From assembly GCA_013298985.1 (NCBI GenBank), contig JAAFJS010000016.1, positions 1 through 45,452 on the forward strand: a stretch of DNA of 45,452 nucleotides, given 5' to 3'. The notes beneath the pieces are model-generated. The model ran no database searches. It had not been told where the DNA came from and worked only from the letters and a program-made list of their open reading frames with translations. The position numbers and the translations under genes were made by a program. The stretch's first letter is position 1, and each line of letters starts with the position of its first letter. Shown piece by piece: positions 8,297 through 17,379 of the stretch. The DNA is from Cytophagales bacterium. GTDB taxonomy: Bacteria > Bacteroidota > Bacteroidia > Cytophagales > Thermoflexibacteraceae.

Positions 8297-9184
8297 TTGC
8301 TTCGAAAACTTCTTTTTTTCTTCTCATTGGCTTATTTTCTTGCACTTTATGGTGCAAACTTACTTTGGTATAAACACCACGATTTCAGCAACTTCCACTG
8401 GTTTGATGACCTTGCCGAGTGGCAACAGATGGACAAGTGGGGGCATATTTTTACAGCTTTTCACCTGAGTAGCTTTGCTTTTATACTACTCATTTATCTA
8501 CAAAAAAGCCCTCTCCACTGGGGAGGGCAGAGAGGAGCAAAAAAATGCCCTCTCCGCTGGGGCGAGGCAAAAAAAAGTCATATCATTTTTCTGAGTGCCT
8601 TGATTGGTTTTCTCTTACTTTCGTCCATAGAAATCTTAGATGGATTTTCTGCCGCTTACGGCGCAAGTGCTTACGACCTCATTGCCAATCTATTAGGTGT
8701 ATTTTTATTTGCCTTTCAAAAACTTTTTTTCCAAAAAATATGGATTAACCCCAAATTTTCTTTTCATTTCTCTGACTTTGCCTCCCAGCGACCTAATGTG
8801 CTGGGTGATAGCTGGTTAGCACAATTTTTGAAAGATTACAATGGGCAAACTTATTGGTATTCAGTAGATATTGATGCATTATTTTGCGTGCTGGTAAAAA
8901 AAGCAAGACCAAAAGAAGAAAAAGCTAAACTTCGATTTATCCATTTGGCACTGGGTTATAGTGCGTCAGATATGGTTTTTGGGCGAGATTTCCAGAATCA
9001 GCAGGCAGGATTTGCCCCTTTCAGGCGATATTTTATTTCTTTCGATGTAAATTTGTCAGCCTTAAAATCTCAGTACAGAGCCATCAATGCACTGGCTTTT
9101 TTGGCAAATTTGGTACGTCTTCCCTTGCCCGCGCTCGAATGGAATGAAAGAGAGGGCTTTGTATGGCATTGGATTTATTTTTAA
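8297..9184 (+). CDS. DUF2279 (YfiM-like) membrane protein with repeat insertion
   Basis: This 295-residue protein begins with a TTG codon; an in-frame stop at 8282 and the lack of any other start support this. N-terminal hydrophobic helices are followed by the DUF2279 hallmark WQQMDKWGHIFTAFHLSSF and then EILDGFSAAYGASAYDLIANLLG. The C-terminal half (SQRPNVLGDSWLAQFLKDYNGQ onward) is the extended part seen in Bacteroidota members. The function of the family is not established. Residues 71-94 (KSPLHWGGQRGAKK...) are unlike the rest and are encoded by two copies of a GC-rich palindromic repeat inserted in frame between two membrane helices. The next gene starts 10 bases downstream. Confidence 0.78.
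   Translation: MLRKLLFFFSLAYFLALYGANLLWYKHHDFSNFHWFDDLAEWQQMDKWGHIFTAFHLSSFAFILLIYLQKSPLHWGGQRGAKKCPLRWGEAKKSHIIFLSALIGFLLLSSIEILDGFSAAYGASAYDLIANLLGVFLFAFQKLFFQKIWINPKFSFHFSDFASQRPNVLGDSWLAQFLKDYNGQTYWYSVDIDALFCVLVKKARPKEEKAKLRFIHLALGYSASDMVFGRDFQNQQAGFAPFRRYFISFDVNLSALKSQYRAINALAFLANLVRLPLPALEWNEREGFVWHWIYF
8508..8568. repeat. Two GC-rich palindromic repeats inside a gene
   Basis: Two copies of a unit beginning gccctctcc and continuing rctgggg lie at 8508-8528 and 8547-8568, 39 bases apart. The first is bounded by the palindromic arms gccctc/gagggc; the second is degenerate. They are much richer in G and C than their surroundings and are translated as part of the DUF2279 protein. Confidence 0.8.
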
Positions 9185-9194
9185 AGCCTTAAAA

Positions 9195-11018
9195 ATGTTT
9201 GATTTTTTATCGAAATCGTTTGGGTGTTTTTGCTTTTGCGGGGCATTTTTACCTGCAAAATGTAAGATTTTTTTGTTGCCTCTGCTTTTTTTAATATTTT
9301 CATTATCAAGCAGTTATGCCCAGCCTAACTACACACTCAAAATCCATACTCACGAACAAACTACGCTTTCTAAGCAAAAGTATGCTACCCAATTTTCAGA
9401 TTCTCTATCTATCTATCAGTCATTGAATCAGTTAGTAATGAATTTACAGAACGAGGCGTACCTGACTGCTTCCATAGATTCTACTTATTTTATCAAAAAT
9501 CAGTGCCATGCGGTGCTGACGATTGGCAAGCAGTACAAGTGGATTCAGCTACGCGCAGGAAATTTGGGGGAGTTTTTATTGGAAAAAATAGGGTTAAAAA
9601 AGGAAATATTAGTACGTAAAACTTTTGATTATCAGGCTTTTACCAACATTCAAAAGAATATTTTGGTTTACGCAGAAAATCATGGGTATCCCTTTGCTCA
9701 AGTTCGTTTAGATTCTATTCAACTAACTGATAATCTGATTACTGCGAGCCTAAAATATGAAAAAGGCACTTACATTCGCTTTGATTCGCTGATAGTAGAG
9801 GGGGAAGGAAAAATAAAAGCAAGTTTCCTCAAAAACTATTTGAAAGTTCGCCCAAATGAGCCTTTTAGCCAGCAAAAAGTGCGAGAAGCAGAAATGATGC
9901 TGCGCGCCCTCCCCTACCTCAAGCTGAAAAAGTCATTGGAAGTTGTTTTCGAATACGATAGGGCGTTCATTCTCATTACATTAGACAAAATAAGGAGTAG
10001 CCAGTTTGATGGAATTGTAGGGATTTTGCCTAATCAGGAACAAAAAAGCAGGGTGCTTGTTACGGGGCAGGTCAATCTGAAATTGGCAAATTTATTTAAT
10101 TCGGGCAAGAAACTACACTTTGAGTGGCAAAGCCTGCGAACTGCCTCTCAGCTTTTTAATTTTGAGTACGAACATCCCCAATTACTGAAAATGAATTTTG
10201 ACATCAGTGCCAAATTTAATTTTTTGAAGGAAGATACGAGTTTTTTTAACCTTAGCCGTAGCGTTAAATTAGCATATCAACTGGATAATTATCAACGTGT
10301 TAGCTTTTTTGCAAAGCTCAATACGACTTCGGTAACTGACATTAGCAATTCGCAGGCGGTAGTTGGGCAGGAAAGCGACCGTTTTATTCGCTTTGCCAAT
10401 ACACGATTATTCAGCTATGGTATTGGTTATGAACTCAATAGCCTCAATGATTTTTTAAAACCTCTACGCGGCTGGCAACTAAAAATAGAAATAGGGACGG
10501 GCAATAAAAAAATTACGCCACGACTTGGGCGCAGTCCCACAAGCGATACGGTTTTCCAAAATATTGCTTTAAATAGTACACAATGGACTTTTAATAGTTC
10601 TATTCAGCGTTTTTTCAAGATTGGGCAAAGTTCCACTTTTCTGCTCAGAAGTGTGGGTGGCATTATCCTAAATAATCAGCTCTTTATGAATGAGTTACAT
10701 AGAGTAGGTGGACTAAACTCTATTCGTGGTTTTAATGAAAATGCTTTTTATGCCTCTCGTTATTTGATAAATACCGTAGAAACAAGGCTTTATTTTGAGG
10801 AAAGTTCCTATCTTTTCCTTTTTGCAGATTATGCCATAGTTGCTTATCAGATACCTACGCAATCCTTTGAGGATAAGCCATTTGGCGCAGGTTTGGGGAT
10901 TAGTTTTACCACCAAAGGCGGTGTTTTTAACTTTGCTTTTGCGATGGGTAGTTCAGCGTTTCAGCAGTTGGCAACCAATCAGGCAAAAGTACATTTTGGG
11001 TATGTAAGTAGATTTTGA
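9195..11018 (+). CDS. Omp85-family outer membrane protein (BamA/TamA-like)
   Basis: I choose the ATG at 9195 (607 residues) rather than the longer frame from 9087, because the longer start lies inside the preceding gene and the shorter one gives a signal peptide ending SSSYAQ (residue 43). The N-terminal periplasmic part contains a POTRA-like segment (YIRFDSLIVEGEGKIKASFL ... LRALPYLK). The C-terminal half is a 16-strand-type barrel with the Omp85 signature GLNSIRGF, and it ends in phenylalanine, as barrels recognised by the BAM complex do. It is shorter than BamA and has fewer POTRA domains, so it is probably a secretion or lipid-handling paralogue rather than BamA itself. Confidence 0.83.
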   Translation: MFDFLSKSFGCFCFCGAFLPAKCKIFLLPLLFLIFSLSSSYAQPNYTLKIHTHEQTTLSKQKYATQFSDSLSIYQSLNQLVMNLQNEAYLTASIDSTYFIKNQCHAVLTIGKQYKWIQLRAGNLGEFLLEKIGLKKEILVRKTFDYQAFTNIQKNILVYAENHGYPFAQVRLDSIQLTDNLITASLKYEKGTYIRFDSLIVEGEGKIKASFLKNYLKVRPNEPFSQQKVREAEMMLRALPYLKLKKSLEVVFEYDRAFILITLDKIRSSQFDGIVGILPNQEQKSRVLVTGQVNLKLANLFNSGKKLHFEWQSLRTASQLFNFEYEHPQLLKMNFDISAKFNFLKEDTSFFNLSRSVKLAYQLDNYQRVSFFAKLNTTSVTDISNSQAVVGQESDRFIRFANTRLFSYGIGYELNSLNDFLKPLRGWQLKIEIGTGNKKITPRLGRSPTSDTVFQNIALNSTQWTFNSSIQRFFKIGQSSTFLLRSVGGIILNNQLFMNELHRVGGLNSIRGFNENAFYASRYLINTVETRLYFEESSYLFLFADYAIVAYQIPTQSFEDKPFGAGLGISFTTKGGVFNFAFAMGSSAFQQLATNQAKVHFGYVSRF

Positions 11019-11064
11019 GAAAAGGGAAATATTAGCTGTTTCTTACTTCTTTTTTGACATTGTT

Positions 11065-11095
11065 TTTGAGGTTTCAAACTAATTCTTTACTTTTA
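11065..11095 (+). promoter_or_regulatory. Candidate promoter of S10 peptidase gene
   Basis: TTTG (11065-11068) and TACTTTTA (11088-11095) are separated by 19 bases. This fits the Bacteroidota pattern except for the last base of the -7 box. The start codon is 31 bases downstream. Confidence 0.5.
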
Positions 11096-11126
11096 AGCAA
11101 TCTAACACAAATAAATACAAATATTT

Positions 11127-12629
11127 ATGAAAAATCTTTACATACTCATTCTCAGTGTTTTACTGCTTCTTGAAGCGCAGGCACAAGAAAAACCCAAGCC
11201 TGTGGCAGACAAAAATATGCCCGAACCAACCTTGTCCGTTACTTCGCACAGCATCAAGGTGAAAGGGCAAGTCATTAATTATAAGGCAACTACGGGCTAT
11301 ATGCTTATGCGTGAGGAAGATGGAAAACCCAAAGCAAATATTTTTTTCATTTATTACACGAAGGAAGGCGTTACAGACCCTCGCACGCGACCACTTACCT
11401 ACTCTTTTAATGGAGGGCCTGGTTCGTCGTCTGTTTGGCTACATTTGGGCGCGCTGGGTCCCAAGCGAATCGTGATGACTGACGAAGGCACAATGACCAA
11501 ACCGCCCTACGAAGTGGTTGATAATGAGTACACTTGGCTCGACGAAACGGATTTGGTTTTCATAGACCCAGTAATTACGGGCTACAGCCGCCCTGCGGAA
11601 GGAGTAGATAAAAAAGAATTTCATGGCTACGTCGAAGATATTGCATCTGTGGGCGATTTTATTCGCTTGTTCACCAGCCGTTTCCAGCGTTGGAACTCCC
11701 CTAAGTTTTTGGCGGGTGAAAGCTATGGAACAACGCGTGCCGCAGGACTTTCAGGCTACTTGCAAGACCGTCATGGCTTGTATATCAATGGTTTAATGCT
11801 TATTTCTTCTATCTTGAATTTTCAAACGGCACGCTTCGAGAAAGGAAATGACTTGCCTTTCAGCCTATTTTTGCCCACCTACGCCGCCACTGCTTGGTAT
11901 CACAAAAAAGTAAGTCCAGAATACAAAGATTTGAAGCCATTTCTTGCAGAAGTAGAGCAATTCGCAATGGGTGAATATACTTTGGCACTCACCAAAGGCG
12001 ACAAATTGACAGAGGCAGAGGAGGCAAGCATAGTCAGTAAGTTGCAAAAATACACAGGTTTATCTGCCGAATACATCAAGCAAACGAATTTGAGAATAGA
12101 AATTGGTCGCTTTTGCAAAGAGTTAAAGCGCAAGGATTCGCAGACCGTAGGCAGGCTGGATAGCAGAATCAAGGGCGTGGATTACGACTACGCAGGCGAG
12201 CGCAACGAGTACGACCCCAGCTTGGCAGGTGCGATTTCTGGACCTTATACTATGGCTATCAATGACTACCTGCGCCGCGTATTAAAATACGAAAATGATT
12301 TGCCTTATGAAATTCTGACGGGGCGAGTACAGCCTTGGAACTACAATAACGTTCAGAATCAATATCTTAATGTCGCTGAAACCATGCGAAGTGCCATCTC
12401 CAAAAATCCATATTTAAAAGTATTGATTTGCAACGGTTATTATGACTTGGCAACGCCTTATTTCGCAACAGATTACACCATTCATCATTTGTTTTTGGAC
12501 AAATCATTGAAAAACAATATCAAAATGACTTATTACGAGGCAGGACACATGATGTATATTCACAAACCTTCGCTAATAAAACTCAAAGATGATGTCAGTG
12601 GATTCATCAAAGATACGCTGAAGGATTAG
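11127..12629 (+). CDS. Secreted S10 family serine carboxypeptidase
   Basis: This is a 500-residue protein with a signal peptide ending EAQAQ (residue 20). Serine carboxypeptidase hallmarks are present: the oxyanion-hole motif YSFNGGPGSSSVW (residues 92-104), the nucleophile in GESYG (Ser199), the catalytic Asp region in YYDLATPYFATDY, and the catalytic His in AGHMMYIH. The family removes C-terminal residues from peptides, usually at acid pH. Here it should act in the periplasm or outside the cell. It appears to be transcribed alone, with a shared hairpin terminator after it. Confidence 0.93.
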   Translation: MKNLYILILSVLLLLEAQAQEKPKPVADKNMPEPTLSVTSHSIKVKGQVINYKATTGYMLMREEDGKPKANIFFIYYTKEGVTDPRTRPLTYSFNGGPGSSSVWLHLGALGPKRIVMTDEGTMTKPPYEVVDNEYTWLDETDLVFIDPVITGYSRPAEGVDKKEFHGYVEDIASVGDFIRLFTSRFQRWNSPKFLAGESYGTTRAAGLSGYLQDRHGLYINGLMLISSILNFQTARFEKGNDLPFSLFLPTYAATAWYHKKVSPEYKDLKPFLAEVEQFAMGEYTLALTKGDKLTEAEEASIVSKLQKYTGLSAEYIKQTNLRIEIGRFCKELKRKDSQTVGRLDSRIKGVDYDYAGERNEYDPSLAGAISGPYTMAINDYLRRVLKYENDLPYEILTGRVQPWNYNNVQNQYLNVAETMRSAISKNPYLKVLICNGYYDLATPYFATDYTIHHLFLDKSLKNNIKMTYYEAGHMMYIHKPSLIKLKDDVSGFIKDTLKD

Positions 12630-12651
12630 ACCCTTGCTAAAAGAAAAACTA

Positions 12652-12694
12652 AAAAGACGAAGATGGCAGTCCCAACCTACCATCTTCGTCTTTT
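12652..12694. terminator. Bidirectional terminator
   Basis: A 15-base perfect stem (aaaagacgaagatgg / ccatcttcgtctttt) with a 13-base loop lies between the convergent S10 peptidase and prmA genes. It has A/T tracts on both sides and so can end transcription from both directions. Confidence 0.92.
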
Positions 12695-13532
12695 AAATCA
12701 TTTTGCACAAAATCGCTGCCCAACTATTTTTTACCAATTTTGCCTCTATTTTCAAATTGTACTTTTCCGCTTCACCAGCTATCAAAGGAATTTCGTGTTC
12801 ATAAAAACCACTCAATAAAAGTAAGCCGTTTTTCGCTATCAATTTGCTGTAAATATGAATTTCTGCAAGTAAAATATTGAGGTTGATATTTGCCAACATC
12901 ACCTCAAAATTGCCTTCTGCTATCTGCGCTGCTGTTCCTTGAAAAACATGAAATTCATCAGCAGAAAAACCATTAAGCAACATATTTTCTTGAGAGTTTT
13001 CTACTGCCCATTCTTCTACATCACAGGCAATCACCGTTTTTGCCCCTCTTTTCAAAGCCATAATTGACAAAATTCCTGTTCCGCAGCCAATATCGGCTAT
13101 ACTTTTGCCCGTCAAGTCCAGTTCCAGCAAGTGCTTTACACAAAGCTCTGTAGTCGCATGATGCCCTGTCCCAAAAGACATTTTTGGATTAATCACAATT
13201 TCATACTTAAAGTTTCTCTCAGGAAATTGATGAAAATCTGCACGAATCACACAATCATCACCAATAAACACAGGCTCGTAGCTTTGCTCCCAGAGGCTAT
13301 TCCAATTTTGCTTTGGAGTCAGCTCAAACTCATAGCGCAAATCAAGTTGTTTTTTGTACTTTTCTAAGATTTCTTCAGTTTCAATTTGGTTAAAATTATC
13401 TTCTTCTATGGAAGTCAAAAAATCACCTTCTTCTTCCCAAAAGGAGTCAAAACCAATGTCTGCCAATTCTAATTTTAAAATTTCAGCTAAATCGTCGCTA
13501 TTTATAAATACTTTGAGTGTAATGAAGTTCAT
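12693..13532 (-). CDS. prmA: Ribosomal protein L11 methyltransferase
   Basis: This AdoMet-dependent methyltransferase trimethylates ribosomal protein L11. The SAM-binding motif ADIGCGTGILSIMALKRGAK and the preceding PrmA signature MSFGTGHHATTELC are intact, followed by LLANINLNIL near the active site. I start at the ATG at 13532 (279 residues); a GTG three codons upstream is also in frame. Its stop lies in the arm of the shared terminator. It follows the ribosomal cluster on the same strand, separated by a terminator, which fits its role in ribosome modification. Confidence 0.92.
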   Translation of the reverse strand: MNFITLKVFINSDDLAEILKLELADIGFDSFWEEEGDFLTSIEEDNFNQIETEEILEKYKKQLDLRYEFELTPKQNWNSLWEQSYEPVFIGDDCVIRADFHQFPERNFKYEIVINPKMSFGTGHHATTELCVKHLLELDLTGKSIADIGCGTGILSIMALKRGAKTVIACDVEEWAVENSQENMLLNGFSADEFHVFQGTAAQIAEGNFEVMLANINLNILLAEIHIYSKLIAKNGLLLLSGFYEHEIPLIAGEAEKYNLKIEAKLVKNSWAAILCKMI

Positions 13533-13609
13533 TTTAATCACGCTAATTGTTAAAAAATAATATTTGGCATAGTTTCATTTTTGCCTATTTTTAGAAACCA
13601 TACAAAACA

Positions 13610-13642
13610 AAAAAGGATTCAACATAAAGTCAAATCCTTTTT
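13610..13642 (-). terminator. Terminator of the ribosomal protein operon
   Basis: A stem of ten base pairs (aaaaaggatt / aatccttttt) with a 13-base loop, ending in a T run on the minus strand, lies directly after rplQ. Confidence 0.88.
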
Positions 13643-13659
13643 ATATATATTTTACAAAA

Positions 13660-14157
13660 CTATGCTTGTACCTCTGGCTCTTTGTCCTCTATGATAACAG
13701 GGCTATCAGAAGCCGTTTCAACAGCAGATGTTTTACCTTTACCTCTGCGGCTACGTCTTGTTTTCTTAGTAGCAGTAGATTTTTCAGTCAGCATCAACAT
13801 ATTGTAATCTACTAACTCCATCATACACATCTCAGCATTATCGCCAAGTCTGTTTTGAAGTTTGATGATTCTTGTATAACCTCCAGGTCTGCTTGCAATT
13901 TTTTGAGCAATTTCATCAAATAAAATCTTTACAGACTCTTTGCTTTGCAACTGCGAGAAAACCAATCTGCGAGAGTGCGTATTATCCGCTTTTGACTTTG
14001 TAAGGAGAGGCTCTATGTACTTACGTAATGCCTTTGCCTTTGCCACTGTCGTTGTAATTCTCTTATGTATAATCAAGGAAGAAGCCATATTAGAAAGCAT
14101 TGCTTTTCTGTGTGGGGCTGTTCTGCCTAAGTGGTTTATTTTTCTACCGTGTCTCAT
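13660..14157 (-). CDS. rplQ: 50S ribosomal protein L17
   Basis: This 165-residue large-subunit protein begins [20 protein letters not shown], the L17 signature. The core ends near residue 120, and an extra C-terminal tail of about 45 residues (RSRRGKGK, then acidic) is present, as in other Bacteroidota. It is the last gene of the operon, 26 bases after rpoA. Confidence 0.97.
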   Translation of the reverse strand: MRHGRKINHLGRTAPHRKAMLSNMASSLIIHKRITTTVAKAKALRKYIEPLLTKSKADNTHSRRLVFSQLQSKESVKILFDEIAQKIASRPGGYTRIIKLQNRLGDNAEMCMMELVDYNMLMLTEKSTATKKTRRSRRGKGKTSAVETASDSPVIIEDKEPEVQA

Positions 14158-14183
14158 TTTTGAAAAATCGTTAAGAACCTAAA

Positions 14184-15173
14184 TTAGTCTTCGTCAAGTC
14201 TATATTTACCTACGTCCATCCCAAACACCAAACCTTTGTCAGAGACTAAGGCTTCTAATTCGGTCAAAGACTTTTTACCAAAGTTTCTGAACTTCATCAT
14301 ATCAGAAATCTCTAATTGTACCAAATCTCCTAATGTGCGAATATCGGCAGCTTTCAAGCAGTTATAAGCACGCACAGAAAGGTCAAGGTCAGTGAGGGCA
14401 GTTTTCAACAACTTACGCATGTGCAATACTTCCTCATCTACTGTTTCTTCCTCTTCTGGCTTTGCTGTTTCAAACGTCATTGTCTGGTCAGAGAACAACA
14501 TAAAGTGCTTAATCAAGATATTCGCTGCACCTTTCAGCGCATCTTCTGGGTGGATAGAGCCATCTGTTTCTACCTCGATGGTCAGCTTTTCGTAATCTGT
14601 TTTCTGCTCAACCCTTGTATTTTCTATGCTATATTTTACGTTTTTGATAGGAGTAAAGATAGCATCAATAGAAATATAGCCAAACGCTTGTTCGGCAGGT
14701 TTGTTTTCTTCCGCAGGCACGTAACCTCTGCCTTTATCCAAGAAAAGTTCTATCTCAAAGCTCGTAGCAGAATCTAAATGGCAAATCACATGGTCAGGGT
14801 TAAGTACCTGAAAATCAGTAGTGAAATCGCTAATAGCACCTGCTTTGAAGACATCAGATTTGCTTACTTGAACGGTAATTTTGGTAGAGGGACCATCTAC
14901 TAATCTTTTGAACCTAACCATTTTCAAATTCAAAATCAGTTCGGACACATCTTCTACCACCCCTTCGATGGTGGAAAACTCATGCAATACACTTGAAATT
15001 TTTACACCTATGATGGCGTAACCTTCAAGAGAAGACAAAAGGATTCTGCGAAGTGCATTACCAATAGTTACACCATAACCTTTTTCAAGTGGCTTAAACT
15101 CAAACAGACCTTTAAAGTCATCTGCCTTTTCCATGACCACTTTGTCAGGCATTTGAAATGCTAAAATTGACAT
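14184..15173 (-). CDS. rpoA: RNA polymerase alpha subunit
   Basis: This 329-residue subunit nucleates RNA polymerase assembly. The N-terminal assembly domain is recognised from [21 protein letters not shown] (around residues 34-54). An acidic linker ([11 protein letters not shown]) precedes the C-terminal domain that contacts UP elements and activators ([20 protein letters not shown] ... [10 protein letters not shown]). A clear Shine-Dalgarno sequence precedes the start, unlike most neighbours, and a candidate -7 box suggests additional transcription independent of the long operon. Confidence 0.98.
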   Translation of the reverse strand: MSILAFQMPDKVVMEKADDFKGLFEFKPLEKGYGVTIGNALRRILLSSLEGYAIIGVKISSVLHEFSTIEGVVEDVSELILNLKMVRFKRLVDGPSTKITVQVSKSDVFKAGAISDFTTDFQVLNPDHVICHLDSATSFEIELFLDKGRGYVPAEENKPAEQAFGYISIDAIFTPIKNVKYSIENTRVEQKTDYEKLTIEVETDGSIHPEDALKGAANILIKHFMLFSDQTMTFETAKPEEEETVDEEVLHMRKLLKTALTDLDLSVRAYNCLKAADIRTLGDLVQLEISDMMKFRNFGKKSLTELEALVSDKGLVFGMDVGKYRLDED

Positions 15174-15181
15174 ATTTTATA

Positions 15182-15188
15182 CTCCTTT
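15182..15188 (-). promoter_or_regulatory. Strong Shine-Dalgarno sequence for rpoA
   Basis: Read on the minus strand this is AAAGGAG, eight bases before the rpoA ATG. Genes in this phylum usually lack such a sequence, so it stands out and supports the chosen start. Confidence 0.75.
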
Positions 15189-15223
15189 GGTTTTAATTCA
15201 ATTAAATAATTTGAATGGAGTTA

Positions 15224-15231
15224 CAAAACTA
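15224..15231 (-). promoter_or_regulatory. Candidate internal -7 box for rpoA
   Basis: TAGTTTTG on the minus strand matches TAnnTTTG and lies 50 bases before rpoA, in the 172-base gap after rpsD. No good TTTG lies at the -33 spacing, so this is tentative. Confidence 0.35.
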
Positions 15232-15345
15232 AAAAAAAGTTTCACAAAACTTAATTTTTTATTTTAAACTCGTAAATAATGAAGATATTTTTTTTAGTAA
15301 ACTATAAAAAACTTAAGAATTACCAAAAAACTCATACTTATTTCA

Positions 15346-15948
15346 TTATTTAGAGTACAATTCAACTATCAGTTGCTCTTTCACATTCTCTGGAATTTCC
15401 TCACGCTCTGGGAAATTGATAAACTTCCCTGCCATTTCCCCACCATTCCACTCTAACCAAGCAAACTTATGTGCTTTACCAGAAAGAGATTTAGTAATAG
15501 CCTCTAAACTTTTTGACCGCTCGCGTACACCTACTGCATCTCCTGGCTTCAAAGAAAAAGAAGGAACATTTACTACTTCGCCATTCACTGTGATATGGCG
15601 GTGTGTTACTAACTGACGAGCCGCTCTCCTTGTGGGGGCGATTCCAAGTCTGTAAACAGTATTATCTAATCTTGCTTCTAACAATTTGAGCAAGTTTGCA
15701 CCTGTTACACCAGATTTGCGTGAAGCAATTTCGAAAGTTTTTCTAAATTGTCTTTCCAATACGCCATACAAATACTTTGCTTTCTGTTTTTCTGCTAATT
15801 GTGTAGCATATTCAGAACTCTTTCTTTTTTTACCTCTACCATGCTGACCTGGAGGGTAACTTTTATTTTTGAGTGCTTTGCATGGACCTAAAATTGGCTC
15901 ACCAAATTTGCGTGAAATTTTAGATTTTGGACCTGTATATCTTGCCAT
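15346..15948 (-). CDS. rpsD: 30S ribosomal protein S4
   Basis: This 200-residue primary 16S rRNA-binding protein begins [20 protein letters not shown] and contains the S4 RNA-binding domain ([34 protein letters not shown]). It lacks the N-terminal zinc-binding cysteine cluster. S4 commonly controls its own synthesis in other bacteria, and the 138 bases before this gene can fold (see the separate entry). Confidence 0.98.
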   Translation of the reverse strand: MARYTGPKSKISRKFGEPILGPCKALKNKSYPPGQHGRGKKRKSSEYATQLAEKQKAKYLYGVLERQFRKTFEIASRKSGVTGANLLKLLEARLDNTVYRLGIAPTRRAARQLVTHRHITVNGEVVNVPSFSLKPGDAVGVRERSKSLEAITKSLSGKAHKFAWLEWNGGEMAGKFINFPEREEIPENVKEQLIVELYSK

Positions 15949-15978
15949 TTTAAAACTAAAAATTTAAAATTTAATTAT

Positions 15979-16060
15979 AACGGATAACCGTTTTAATGTT
16001 GCGTCCCTATGCCACATTAAATGTGATGTGACTGGGATTCAGCTTCCAACATTTCTGTTG
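15979..16060 (-). promoter_or_regulatory. Structured leader between rpsK and rpsD
   Basis: On the minus strand the intergenic RNA can form several hairpins: CAACA-GAAA-TGTTG (16047-16060), CACAT-TTA-ATGTG (16013-16025) within a TCCC/GGGA pair, and AACGG-TTAT-CCGTT (15979-15992) close to rpsD. The TGTTG at 16047-16051 can instead pair with CAACA at 15997-16001, so two folds exclude each other. An autoregulatory S4-binding leader is an inference. Confidence 0.5.
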
Positions 16061-16086
16061 TATTTTTTTATAAAAACAAAGTAAAA

Positions 16087-16497
16087 TTATACTCTACGTT
16101 TCTTTGGAGGGCGACAACCATTATGTGGTAAAGGTGTAGTATCTCTGATAATAGACACTTCTATGCCTGTACCTTGAATAGTACGAATAGCAGACTCTCT
16201 ACCAGCACCAGGTCCTTTGACAAAAACTTCAGCCTTACGCATACCTAAATCGTATGCTACTTTGGCGCAGTCCCCTGCTGCTAACTGAGCTGCGTAGGGT
16301 GTGTTTTTCTTTGAACCTCTGAAACCCATTTTACCCGCAGACGACCAAGCAACAACTTGACCTGCCATATTGGTAATAGAGATAATGATATTGTTGAAAG
16401 ATGCTCTAATATGAACCTGTCCAACAGCTTCCACTTGAACGACTCTTTTCTTGGCTTTGTCTTTCCTTTTTTGCGCCTGTGTTTGTTCTTTTGCCAT
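16087..16497 (-). CDS. rpsK: 30S ribosomal protein S11
   Basis: This 136-residue platform protein of the small subunit contains the S11 signature from [21 protein letters not shown] and ends [12 protein letters not shown]. It lies 18 bases after rpsM. Confidence 0.98.
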   Translation of the reverse strand: MAKEQTQAQKRKDKAKKRVVQVEAVGQVHIRASFNNIIISITNMAGQVVAWSSAGKMGFRGSKKNTPYAAQLAAGDCAKVAYDLGMRKAEVFVKGPGAGRESAIRTIQGTGIEVSIIRDTTPLPHNGCRPPKKRRV

Positions 16498-16515
16498 ATC
16501 AAAAAAGCATTAAAA

Positions 16516-16899
16516 TTATTTTTTAGCTGCCGCTTTTTTCTTGTTTGCCACTGTTTTACGCTTACCCTTACGAGTTCTTGCGTTGTTTTTTGTTTTCTGT
16601 CCTCTCACTGGAAGTCCCCTACGATGACGAAGACCACGATAGCACGCAATGTCCATCAGACGCTTGATGTTAAGCTGAACTTCGGAGCGAAGCTCTCCCT
16701 CTACTTTAAATTCAGTAGTAATAATTTCCCTGATAGCCTTTGATTCAGCATCATTCCAAGCAGAAGGTTTCTTATTTACATCAATGCCCGCTTTTGCTAA
16801 GATTCTACTTGCAGAGGAACGACCTATACCGAAAATATAAGTTAGTGCTATTTCTCCGCGTTTATTATCTGGAATATCTACACCTGCAATTCTTGCCAT
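16516..16899 (-). CDS. rpsM: 30S ribosomal protein S13
   Basis: This 127-residue protein of the 30S head begins [20 protein letters not shown] and carries the [20 protein letters not shown] signature and a lysine-rich tail. It contacts tRNA in the P site and the 50S subunit. It directly follows rpmJ. Confidence 0.98.
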   Translation of the reverse strand: MARIAGVDIPDNKRGEIALTYIFGIGRSSASRILAKAGIDVNKKPSAWNDAESKAIREIITTEFKVEGELRSEVQLNIKRLMDIACYRGLRHRRGLPVRGQKTKNNARTRKGKRKTVANKKKAAAKK

Positions 16900-16917
16900 A
16901 AAAATTAAGCGATTTAA

Positions 16918-17034
16918 TTAGCCCTGTCTTTGTTTGTATTTTGGATTTTTCTTGTTGATAACGTAAAGTTTTCCTTTTCTTCTGATTACTTTACAATCAA
17001 CACTTCTTTTTTTAATAGATGCTTTTACTTTCAT
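16918..17034 (-). CDS. rpmJ: 50S ribosomal protein L36
   Basis: This 38-residue frame starts [20 protein letters not shown] and ends [12 protein letters not shown]. It has only one of the four zinc ligands, so it is the zinc-free form usual in Bacteroidota. Its place between infA and rpsM is the conserved one. Confidence 0.96.
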   Translation of the reverse strand: MKVKASIKKRSVDCKVIRRKGKLYVINKKNPKYKQRQG

Positions 17035-17087
17035 CTGATTACAAAGTTAAATGTGAAAATTCTAATCAAGAAACTACTAAATTGTTC

Positions 17088-17306
17088 TTACTTGTAACGG
17101 TAAACTATTCTACCCTTTGTGAGGTCATAAGGAGTCATTTCCAATCTAACCTTATCTCCTGGCAAAATCCTAATATAATTCATTCGCATTTTGCCTGAGA
17201 TATGAGCAAGAATCTGATGACCATTTTCTAACTCTACCCTAAACCTTGCATTGGACAAGGATTCGACTATTACCCCATCTAACTCTATGTTTGATTGTTT
17301 TGGCAT
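17088..17306 (-). CDS. infA: Translation initiation factor IF-1
   Basis: This is a 72-residue single-OB-fold factor starting [11 protein letters not shown] and containing [20 protein letters not shown] and [21 protein letters not shown] choose the ATG at 17306 over an upstream frame start because it gives the normal family length. It binds the ribosomal A site during initiation. secY directly precedes it; no methionine aminopeptidase gene lies between. Confidence 0.97.
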   Translation of the reverse strand: MPKQSNIELDGVIVESLSNARFRVELENGHQILAHISGKMRMNYIRILPGDKVRLEMTPYDLTKGRIVYRYK

Positions 17307-17379
17307 AGAAATTTTAACTATTGTCAAAAATTTTAGATTTCAAATTTACAGTTTACAGTTACAATATCGTTTACACTCA

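Noticed and set aside
9087-9194. Longer N-terminus for the Omp85-like protein
   Set aside because: The extra 36 residues overlap the end of the DUF2279 gene and would place the signal peptide far inside the protein. The ATG at 9195 is better.
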